DNA from: Microplitis mediator
Lineage: Eukaryota > Arthropoda > Insecta > Hymenoptera > Braconidae
NCBI RefSeq assembly: GCF_029852145.1
Contig: NC_079970.1
Span: 3,844,001-3,908,000, forward strand
Direction of reading: 5' to 3'
Length of the DNA: 64,000 bases
The position numbers and the translations under genes were made by a program. Every line of letters begins with the position of its first letter. Position 1 is the first letter of the stretch. Shown here one piece after another: positions 13,401 to 25,400 of this stretch. The notes under the pieces are model-generated. The model saw nothing but the letters and a program-made list of their open reading frames with translations. It did no database searches and was not told the DNA's origin.

Positions 13401-16400
13401 ATGTAAATATGAAGGCGACGAAATAAATAAATAATAAATGGATGAATAAATAATTTATATTAATTTATCACTGTGAAGAATCTCAGGTAAAAATATGTTT
13501 AGAAATAGAGGATTGTGAACGTAATATATAAATATATATAAAAATATATATATTTATGTGTATATTGTTTATGACGATGATAAATAGACATATAGAATTT
13601 GTAGTAAATAACGTAATTAATATATTATTTTAAAATAAAATAAATGACGGAAATTTAGTGGAATAAAATAAAAAAAAAACAAATTAAAAATTAATTAATA
13701 AAAGATAAGAATGTAGATTTTAATTAATTTAATTAATCATTAATTATCCGCTTCAATTATTCTCATATTCACTTTTTTTTTGGTTAATTCAGCGAAACTC
13801 GTGATTTAAAAAAAATTAATTAACGCATTCAATTAAATATATATATAATTAATTAATGGATATTGATATGCGTTCGTTTGAATTAAAATTATTTTCACTT
13901 AATTCTGTTTACATACGCGTTAATTTATCACTTTATAATTATAATTATAATTATTATTGTTATTATTATTATTATTATTATTATTAATATTATTATTATG
14001 GTAATAATGTAGAGAGCGGTGATTTGATATAGTATGTGAGTAGTTTAAATATAATAATTAATAATGTAATATAATTAATAATATAAATGTGGAGACGTAC
14101 CAAACAGGGTAAAGAGAGCGTCAGGCGTGACCATCTACACAGAGAACAGACAGAGTCCAGTCAGTAGTCAGCGAGTACATAGATTTCAATGTAATAGTAC
14201 GGGTAGTGATTGCGCACAAGCTTAACTTATTATTTTAAATTAATTAATTAATTAATTTAATTTAATTTAATTCTGTTTTGTTTGAAGACAAAGATATCAA
14301 TGTTAATAATAAGTAATAAGTTTGTTGTTTTATATGTAATATATATATGAGTGGATTTAAAAAATTAGTTAATGTATGCGAGAAATGTTAAATAAATAAT
14401 TTAAATAATAGTAAAGTCTGTGCGCAAACACGACGAATAGTAGTACACATAGTAAGTATAGTATAGTGACAAGTTGCAGCTGCGAGATATATGTGTAATC
14501 TTTGGCGATCTAAATCCTCATGCCCGGTCGGTTTTTCATATTTTTTTTAGTTTTTAGTTTTGTTTTTAGACAATTGTTTTATGGATATGTACAAATTTAC
14601 AATACAATAGATCGTTAATATTTTGTATTTTTTTTGTTTAGAGAATAAAAATGAAAAATAAAATATAAAACGGACTTTTGGCAGACCGGGCATCACGAGG
14701 TATTGAGATGCCATGGAATTACGATTAATCGGAGGATCTATATAGGATTGTGATGACTAGGTGATTTATTTAATGCGTGTATTTATATATCGGATCTATG
14801 CTGGGTATATACGAGGATTACATGTGCACTAAGAATCGATTTCCTCGTCAAATGTTTTTTTTTTTTTAAATTAATCGGTTATTAAATATTTGTCAGTTTG
14901 AATTTTTATTTATTTAAAAAAACAATTTAACGCGAATTGTTAATTGCGATGTACATGAAGATCGAAAGGTTTTTGCGCAAAGAAAATTAAAAAAAATGTA
15001 TGATACTGAAGTCAGCCGACGTCTAATAATTTTTAGACTTTTTTTTAGACGTTAAATTATAAAAAAAAAAAATATTTAAAAAAATTGCACTTGTAGTCTT
15101 TTAAATTTTTTACATGTGCATATTTTTGATTTTTTTTTCTTCAAATTTAATTGTTAAAAAAAAACCCAAAAATTTTAATTGTCTGCTAACTTCAGGATCG
15201 TTAGTAAACTTAGCGGACATCTGACAATTTTTAAAACTTTGGAATAATAAATTAAAATGTTTATAAAATAAAAATAAAAATATCCACTTTTAGAAAATTC
15301 AAAATTCAGTACATGGATTTTTTTAAATTTAATTTTTTTAATTATTTAATTTTTTTGTATGTTAGCGAAAAATTTTCGTATGTCTGCTACATTTACACTT
15401 TTAAAAAATTTATGTAATGCGATTCGGCTGCCCAATTTCAAAACACAGTAACTGACAAAAATAAAATTTTTGAAGTATTGAATCATGTCCACAAGACTCC
15501 ACTGGAACTAAAAATACTAAAAAATTGATTTTCAAAATTCGTCTTTTACTGTGTTTTTAAATTGGGCAGCCGGATTACTTAGGGGTAGTTCCGGAAGTTG
15601 GGGATGGTCTGCCATTTTCAGCTGACATACTCGGAGAAAAATGGGCTTAAGAAATATATGGAATTATGCTGTCAACCAAACATGAAACAGGAAGTTGTCA
15701 AAAAATGATTATGCTACACTACAAAAAATATTATACTCAAAACTTATTGATGAATTGTCACGAATATTAGTCATCTAAACTAGAAATTTTAGTAGAAGAT
15801 AATTTTTATAGGCTCACAATAATAACTATAGTGCAGCATATATTTTTTTGACGACTTGACTTCCTGTTTCAAGTTTGCCGGTATTATAAAAATTCGTAGA
15901 TTTCTCAAGCCCATTTTTTGCGTGTAACATTCAAGCGAAAAATTTCAGAAATTTATTTTCGTTCCGCGAAAAACCTTTCGATCTTCAGATCCATTAATTG
16001 TAAAAATAATAAAACTTATTTATATTCGATGAGGAAATTCAAATTCTCTAGTTATTATATATTTTTGAAAATATACTGCAAAGTATTCTCTACTTGAGCT
16101 TCTACATTTATTTTTATTTTAATGTACATACCAATCAGCTCGAGTATTTAAAATAAATTAAAAAAAAAAAATGAGGATTGGAGTAAAAAAAAGTTTGGGA
16201 TAAATTAAAATGTTTAGCATAAAATGACGGGAAGTTTACAATTTATAAATTACATATTTTTTTACGGGTAGAGAGGAGCAGGGGGGGATAAGGAGGGTAA
16301 ATAATGATAAAAAAAAAATAATAATGAAATGTACTTGTAGTTTAAAATGATAATGAATAATGATAGACTTACCTCTTCATTAAGATTGGTGACAAGCAAG

Positions 16401-19400
16401 ACTGAGGATATCTGAGGATTTCCCGGTACACGTACACCGAGTGCACCCGCTCCAAGACTAAAACCACCAAGACCGGCAAGTCCGGCACCTGGTGCCACGC
16501 CATTACCGTAAGGTCCTCCAAGTGGCGACGGTAGCCCGTGCATTGCGGCAAAAGGCGACGCAAGGACGCTCGGAGCTCCTGTAATTGACTCTATTTAAAG
16601 TAATTCATGAGATTACATTAATAAAACAGAACCCACTTGATTGATTGACGTGAATATTAAATGCTTTAGCAGCTGGCGAACGCGAATGAGAATAAAATTA
16701 AGACCGAGTATTAAGATGTAAAATAAGAACAAGTAGAAGAAGAAGAAGAAGAAAAAGAACAAGTAAAAGAAGTGGGACGTTTTATTAATTAAAAAAAAAA
16801 TAATATAAATATTAAAAATACTTACCAGGTAAACGTGCGCGTGGCTGAGTGCCAGCAGCACCAAGAAGAAGCTGAGGAAGTAATTCACCACCAAGTGCCA
16901 AAGATGCGGCATCTAAATTTGGATCACCTGTCGGCAACGTCGGATTTGTGTAGTCACGTGATTTGTCATTATTGTATTTAACATTCAAACTTTGCATTTT
17001 ACTAAAATCAATGCGTAGTGTACAGCACGAGTTGTAAATGTTTTGTCCATCTAGAGTCTGTGGTAAAAAAAAAAATTAATTAATAAGATTTAAAAAATGT
17101 AAATTAATTAGCAAGTTAATTAATTAATTAATTAACTAATTAACGAATTAATTAATAAGTTACGGAGATGTTATTAATGTAATTTTAATTTGAAAAGGAT
17201 CGGTGGTGGCAGCGGCAAGTATGGACAATATCATTGAGGGTGAACGGGTGTACATGGGAATATTTGATTTTCATTAATAATACAGTAGCGGACCGACGAC
17301 CGCACAATGACGCGAACGCGTGGGCGAATTCGTGGTCCTTTAATATGACGAGCAATGTGTAGCCGGGCTTTGTTTGACTTATGCTCTCTGTTACATATGT
17401 GGACTCAACTATACTTTAATGTTAGTATTCAGTACTCAGCTTTGTACTCTCTACTGCTACTATACCGCTGGCGCGTTTTCCCTGGACGGTCTACTCTCGC
17501 TCGGCCATCAACTGCCATTTTGCATATTTACATGCGCTAATGAATATTCCATGTAATAAGCATTGCCATTATTAATTTTACATTGACCCAACCGGTCTAA
17601 TTAAATCACCATTGTCATATTTTTTATTTACATTTAATTACATTACTTTGTTCTTTCATTTTTAAATTCCCGCTAAGAAAATTGAAAATTTTCAAAAAAA
17701 AGGAAGTTATTGGTTTCTGTCCGATTTTCGAAAATCGAGTTTTCATCAGATGTCGACGTTTTGAGGTCCTAGGAAGCTATTCTGACTATTCCCGGATGGA
17801 CTTCCGTGTGTGTGTGTGAACTTTTTTTGTCCGACGATATCTTTGGAACGAATGAACCGATTTGAACGTTCTTGGTGGCAATCGACAGGGCTCACCAAAA
17901 CTTAAAATTGATTAGATTTTGGGGTAGATCGGTCATGTAGTTTACGAGTTGTACGAAGAATAAAATAAAAATTTTTTTTTGTTTTTGGTTTTTTGCGTAT
18001 AACTTATAAACCACTTGCTCGATTCACATCAAAATGTAATAAGTTTTATTGAGTCTTGTTGCGCCCTTTCGATTGCCACCAAGAACGTTCAAATCGATTC
18101 ATTCGTTCCAAAGATATCGTCGAACAAAAATTATAATTTTTCAGTGAAGGTATATTTTACCAGCCTAACAAAGCTCGAAGAGCTCAAAAATTTACAAGTT
18201 CTCTGAGCTCGAAAACAGCGGGGAGTTTTGGGGCTGGCCCGCAGGGTCAGGTGGTTTTCAAATTTTTTTTAATGAGATGATGTTTCTTTTTTTTATGGAT
18301 TAAAAAATAAGTAAGTTAGTAAGTAAGTGAGGTGTACATGCTCAATAATGACAAGATCATAAGAATTTTATTCTATAGGTAAAGATGAACCAGAGTTAAG
18401 GGAGAAAAGAAAAGTTTAGCTCTGGGCAATGCGCAACAACGAGTCTACACTGCAACTTGGTTAGTTAAAATATATATGTATAGATATATTTACAAGGAAA
18501 AAGGTAAAATTTTCTCTACTTGGAGACTATTAAAATCTTTGAAGAGAAGAAACGCTAGAGGCCAGACTCGTTTGTTATAATTCGTTGGTACGAAGACAAT
18601 AATTTCGAATTTAGATTAAAAAAATAAAGAGAAACTTTTTTAAAAGATAAAGGAATAAAAAGAGTAGGATGTTGGTAGCGGGTAAAAAGGAACGAAGACT
18701 AAAAAATGAGGAGGAAAAGAAAATAAGTTGTTAAAAATTGGCATGTAGAAAATTAATATTTAAATATTAACAGGATAATTCTTGCACACGATTTGCGGAA
18801 GTGAGGCCCGAAAATGTTGGATACTGGATAATTCACGTCACGCGCACGAGTAGAGGCGCACTTGAGTCGGAAGAATATTCCCAAGTTGATATATCTTTCC
18901 CAAAGGAATCCGCTGCCGGAGAAACTGGATGTGCGTGTGTGCAGACCGGAAATTTAAGGGGCTTGAAAAGGCTAAACTCTATAATACAAAATGGAATGTA
19001 CTTACTGCTTTAGCATTCTGCGCAGCTATTGTATCCGAATACTGTATCAGTGCTTGGAACGTACCTTTAAAATAAACAAATATTATTATTATTAGTATTT
19101 AAGTTATAAAGCATTAAGAAGATAGGTACCGGACCTCTTTCTCACACTCAGAAAAATAAACGGGACTGCCTCTGTTACACTCGTAGAGTAAATGAGAATT
19201 TTAAAACAATTTTTCTCGGAGACGAATTAGAATTTTTGAAAATACGAAATTTCTAGCTCTTTGTTAAGGCTTCAAAAAACGCTAAAGACTCTCTATTTTA
19301 GGTTTCTAATGTTTGTCCGTAAATTAAATTGAATTGAAAATCGGTTACCGTTACCCCTTAAGCTGTCAAAATAATTGAATGTCAAATCTTAGCCCAGTTC

Positions 19401-22400
19401 GAAGTTACCGAGGCCCAGGCATTTTCAACCCTCACCTTGACTTTTAAATCTTAATTGTTCATTATGTTGATCGCTTTAAAGTTATTTGTGCAAGGGACCA
19501 ATCGACCAATCACGAAAAGTCTTAAAGGTTTTGGGGATCAATGAATCAATTAGGGGAGATGAGGGTTTTAATTTACGTGAAAAATTTAATAATACAAGAG
19601 CAAGTGATATTTCAAAGTACCTTATAATGGGTTTTATATCTTAATTAATTAAAATATCCTATTAATATTAATATTGTTTATAATAAAATAAAATATAGAG
19701 GCTCTAAATCATCGTGTCAGTTTTCAACACCAATTTAAACAACTTTATATAAAACTTTTTCGGAGTTTCTTTTCAGTTAAAAAAATAAAAACTTTTATTA
19801 AATTCTTTTGTTAACTAATTATTGTATGAAATAAAATTTAAGATAAAAAAAATTCAACAAAAATATCGCCTCCATTTATAATACTTTTAATAAAAAAAAT
19901 AAAAATTCATTAAAAAAAATACTTACTGTTTTTAGTGAAGGTAACAATTTTTAATACTTTGCCAAAGCGCGTGAATATCTGAAACAAAAAAAAAGGATTA
20001 AGCTTTTCATTAAAAATCTATAAGTTATGAAAACCGGTAGTGGGGGAGAGATTATTCTTGGATTCGCTCGGTGATGGAAAACGGGGTTGATTATGCATGA
20101 CAGACGAGAGTGGAAATGACGTACGTACAGTGGAAACTGGTTGAATGGATCAACCAAACTGTTCATAGGCAACACCGCAGAGACTGACCTGCTAACTGTC
20201 TATCTCTGTCTTTTCATCTGTGCCGAAACTCCCTTATAAATCCTCCCAACCCTTCCAACTACCGAGCTGCAAGCTCTTCTCTGTCTCTCCTCTACATCTC
20301 TCTTCACATATGAGTGGTATAAATAGCTACCCAGTCCTAATATGAGCTTTCGCGTCCTGGTGTACAGAGAGAGCGCGCGAGCAACCGGGACGCGATGAGT
20401 TTAGTTTAAAACAAAATTAACAAACGTATCGTTTATCATATTTATCATCAAACCATCACTGAATGATGGTTTACATTCAGCATATAATTGTTGTATGTTC
20501 ATTGCAGAATATAATATAATGGATGCTCATGTAATTTGAATTTATACATATATTTTTATTTATTTGCTCATTATATATTTATTATTTAATTTAATAAATA
20601 TATATATATGATTTATATACTCATATAAATCAACAAATGCGTTATGATATTACATGAGCTGTTAATAATTTTTAATTAACATCAACTGATGCTGTGTATT
20701 GATTAATTACTTAAATATTTAATGGAGACACGGATATATATTAAACAAAATAAATGGATGCTGGTGGGGTTGGAAAAAATATAGAGTTTGAATAAAGTAA
20801 TGAAAAATAATAAAGCTAACAAAAAAGACATAAAGTGTCAACATGTTTTTACAAGGGATATATATATGTATATATATATTTGTCTGGCTCACTTTGGTTG
20901 TTCAATCGTCATTTGGACCATCCAATTATATCAGCGTGTGTGTTTTTAATTGACGCTCTGGCAAATAAAGCCAGTCATTAGCGATATTGCCCGTTATTAT
21001 TGCAACCGTTATATTGAGAGTGACGTGAAAAGTTTATCCTCTGCGTATACATTTCGCGATAAAAAACAAAATATAACAAACTGGTGGGTGAAAAAATACG
21101 TAGGCTGGTTTTAAAATCGTATTAAATAACAGATGGTTTTTTTTTTATTTATTTATTTATTTTTTTACGTTTGCGGTGCAGTAAAAAAATATTAGTTGAG
21201 AGCAAACGGATTTTCCAGCAGCATTATCAGCATGACTCTAAATTTATTTGGTATATTTATGACATTAAATTTACGTGCGGGTAAAATCAAAGTGCTTAAC
21301 CATCGTATTTCTGTTGTGCCCGATGACGTGCTGATAAATCCAATTCAATAATAATTTTCAATATTCATCGGTCAACCGCGAGTTTAAACTCTGCGTGTAT
21401 TAATCAACTGACTGTCGATTATGTAATTTAAATATTTAAAAAAAAAAATCAAAGATTAAATATATTTATAAATTTAGTGAATTGATTTAAATGTAACAAT
21501 GAAAATTACTGATTAAAATCACAAGTACAATGTGCAGTAACAACATTGCGACCTACTGTAACAAACTAAAATCCCAATAAAATTGGCTTCAGCAAAATTG
21601 AGTAACCGAGGGCAGCACAGCGTACTTTCCGTTTACGTACACTTCCGTTTTCTCTTTTCAACTATCGTGTACATCTACTACTACCAGTGTAACCAGCATC
21701 AGTACCAGTACCAGTACTAGCATCAGCATCAGCATCAGAACTACCAGTGGCGGCGGCAGTGCCCATTTTAAATCCCGTGGGAAATCATCTTGGTAGAGAA
21801 AAACGCGCACACAAGTCGAGAGAGAGAGCACCGGGCATCTATGTCTGTATGCTAGCGTGATTCTACCTTTTGCGGTAGGGTGCTACTTCGGAATAGCTGC
21901 TGCAGTATCACAAGAACTCGCCATATCTACAACACATACATCCGTCTATGGCTAGTGTTGGTTATGAAAATACAAGCGAGCACACACGTGACCCTTAAGC
22001 TCTAATATTTTATTTTCACATGGTTTTATCGTGTCATTTTGTTTCCACTCGGCTAGCATGCTCGTTGTTTGCCGGACGTAGACGTTCAAACTGTTGTATA
22101 CATATAGATATAGATGTATATATATATGAGATGGAAAAGCATGGAAGTATAGGTACATGGTCCTGTGTAGATTGAACGGGGTCGGAGATGCTCGCTTAAG
22201 AATTTTTCACTCGACCCCTCCGTCAAATCGAACGAAAGCCAACGGCACGCGAGCAATCTTCTCCGGACTCGATAGCTTCCTGCCGGCGCGTTCTCTCTCA
22301 TTTCCTATCCGAAACTGGTGCTCGCTTTTCTTCGGTCAAACCTCCCTCGGCGGTCCCTCTAGAGCCGGCTCTTGATATTTTCATCGAACATCGTACCGCG

Positions 22401-25400
22401 TGGTGGGCTATCATCCTCACAAAAATCCACCCGACCGACCCTCTCAATATAATACACCACTATATCCTTTTCATCCCTAGTCATTCAATCGAAAATTAAT
22501 TGTGCCATTTTATTTATATCTCGGCAAAAAAAAAAAAAGCTTCCTCGGTCAAGTGAAGCCGAGGGACTTTATCTTTTTTTCGTCTATAAGATAAAAAAAT
22601 AAAATAAAAAATAATAATAATAAAATAAAAATACTTTGGTCGATTTTCTGCTCCACAGCTTGTGGATTCCGGATCATGAGAAATTGGTTTAGAAAAATTA
22701 CCGACGACTACTCATCTTGTGATGTGATATTAGAGTCATGAAGAGTGTGTGTGTAATAGAAAGAGCCAAAGTTGTACAGATGCTGATGGAAAACGAGGAG
22801 ACGGAGAGACCGATGGATTTGTAAAATAATCGACTCTTGGGGATTAAGTTTGTGGGTACGCGTTGCACGTACACACCACAAGTTACGTCAATGTCGTCGT
22901 TGGTTATTGATTGCAGCAACAGTTATTAATTTGTGTGAGTATGTGCAGTGTGTTCAATTATCGACATGGCTCTCTCCCGAGCCATCAAGTACTTGGGTCT
23001 AATGCAATAACGCCCTGATGTACAATAACAATGCCAATACAATTCCATCAATTTGACGTGGGATACATACATATATATATGTATGTGTAAAAATAATATG
23101 CACATTGAAGATTGTACATTCATTTATTGGTTGTGATGATGATTATCATGATGATGATGATGGTGATGGTCGTAAAGTCCATTTAGTTCGTCACGTGTAA
23201 ACGCGGGAACGAGAGCAACTGGAACAATCGAATGGAAACATCGGGATGATGTATATATATATGTATATATCGTCATAACACACGACACCAATCCATTAAT
23301 CATGTAGAGCACGAGTTATGTGTGATTAATGCAACATTTTGATCCCTTCTTCTATAATACATGGTCAATCGTTTTTATATTTTTTATTTATTATTATCGT
23401 CATCATCATCATCACACTTTTATGTATAATACCTCTCGACTTTTCTTTATATTTTAAAATGTTATAGCGATAATAATAACAACGACCGAGCTCAACTTAC
23501 AATGGTCTGAGTATAATATGTATAGAGGGAGAGACCGGGAGTACAAGAGGGAAAGAGTCATTGCAAAATCAATATAGTTTTATTTTAATACTTATAGTTT
23601 GTCACACTTGACAACTTTTTTCAATAAACGTGTCCCAGTTCTCCAGAAATTATAATCGACCGTTTTAAATTAATATGACAATTAAGAAAATATTAATCGA
23701 GATGGAATTTTTTTAAAAAAATTATATCATTATTTATCGTCCATAGGTTTTCAAACATTAGAAATTACTAATCGTTAAAAAGTTATCTTATAGGTTACGA
23801 CCTATTGGAAAGGAAAATGTCAATGTAAAAATAAAATTTTCCTTTAATATATAAATTGTAAAAGCGTCTTTCTTAAAGTTAAAATTTAAATAAAATAGTA
23901 CTAGGGTTTTGTTAAATTACCAAGTTATTTAAGTTTAAATAAATAATTGTCTGTTATTGATCGCGGTTTTTTTTTTTTTTTTAAAAAACGGATTATTTAT
24001 TTGAGCGTGTTGATTATTTAATTTTATTGGATATAGGGCGTAAAGAAAAAAAAATAGAGAAGAAAATAAATAAATAAATAAAAAGGGCGGATTAATAATA
24101 AATATGAGGATGGAGAGTAACACATGAGGATTTCACGAAATAATTCAAGTTCCCCAGCCGAACTCTCAGAGTGATCGATAATTGCGGAATGGTGTCGAGG
24201 GGATCCGCGGTGGCAATAACGATTACCACAAGTAATGTCTTGTCGTAAATTGAGTAAGGAGTAGTAGCCTGTACCCACTGTGTAATATCAATCAATGTGT
24301 CGTGTTTATGTGCTCCTTACTTAAAGATTATTGCGCGGGAATGTTTACAAAAATACCAATCAAATGATAGTTGGGTGGTAAAGAACTTTAGTGTCAAATA
24401 GCAGGAAGGGGGCGAGGGAGAGACGGGACAGAATCTCTTGTTTTTTATTGTCTTTAGTATTTTAACGATGTGGGATTTATCAGTGAGTAGTCCCAGGTGG
24501 TACGACCAAAGAAGGTCCTTTTCTTGTTAGTGTCACTTTATTTTACGCGTATATAACCACAAGGGAGGTAAGGAGGTACAACACCCGAGTTATAAATGCC
24601 AACAGTCTATCTGTTTCACTTATAACTTTTCCATAACCGTTGAAAGCCATTGCATTAACTTAATGCTCGTATTTCTCTCAAACGTCAACAAACTGTCAGA
24701 CTTTTTAGTTTGGACCCTCGAAAAGTCTAAAACGAAAATATAATGGGTGTAATAATAATAAAATGAAAATCAAGTGAAATAGAAATTTTTTTTCATCATT
24801 TTTACATTACGGATAATAAAAAAAAAAAAATATAATAATATAAGTGAAACAGTAAAAGTTACTTTTGGCTTTTCATGGTGAGTTTGTTAGTTATTGTCAA
24901 GTTTGTAGAGTGAAAACCCTGATCGGGGCTTCGCCTCAGCACCTTCTTTGCTTAAGTTGTCGATAGGATAAGAAAAAAATTAAAAAGAATAAAATGATGA
25001 AGGAGAAGAAGAAGAAGTAGCAGTAGCAGAAGCTAAAGGATAAGAAGAAATAAGAGAAGAAGCCCTCGTTGGAGGTTTTTCGAGCACGGAGAGTGCGCAA
25101 CGAAGCGCGAAGTGATCGTAAAAGTTGGATATCGGAGATTCGAAAAGCAAATAAGAGAGTAACTGGAGAAGGCGATAGAACTTGCGCTTAAGACAAGTAG
25201 ACGTAAAAAAAATAAAAAATAATTCACAAGTACTCATTTCCAAGTAAAAAAAAAAATTCACAATTAAGAATGGCGTTTCGATAAAGAAAAAGAACGAGCA
25301 GAAGAAATAAATTCCGTCTTGGATTTTTTTATCTTTTTATTTTTTACTTATCGAAGAAGCTCATCGAGGTGGGGTCGCCCTATTTAACCGTAGCAAAGTT

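Larger units (their letters stand above)
14950..15992. mobile_element. Composite family B MITE with nested insertions
   Basis: The outer arms are GAAGATCGAAAGGTTTTTGC near 14958 and its inverted counterpart ending near 15985, the family B terminus. Between them lie a family C unit (15003-15197), a related diverged copy (about 15198-15395), a hairpin (15424-15578, arms CGGCTGCCCAATTT), family B interior (GGGGTAGTTCCGGAAG) and a further hairpin (15637-15919). No transposase ORF is present. Confidence 0.7.
14135..16372 (-). other. heph intron before the 34-nt exon, full of nested repeats
   Basis: This 2238-nt intron contains a 10-bp perfect inverted repeat (ATGCCCGGTC at 14520-14529 with its complement at 14684-14693) and a composite of nested inverted-repeat elements from 14950 to 15992. 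The last 60 nt before the 34-nt exon have a candidate branch site and UCU motifs. No further exon is recognised. Confidence 0.7.

Noticed and set aside
16369..16563. Alternative frame ORF MRRLLPQCTGYRR...
   Set aside because: It is a shadow of heph exon 8. The family-matching frame is the other one.
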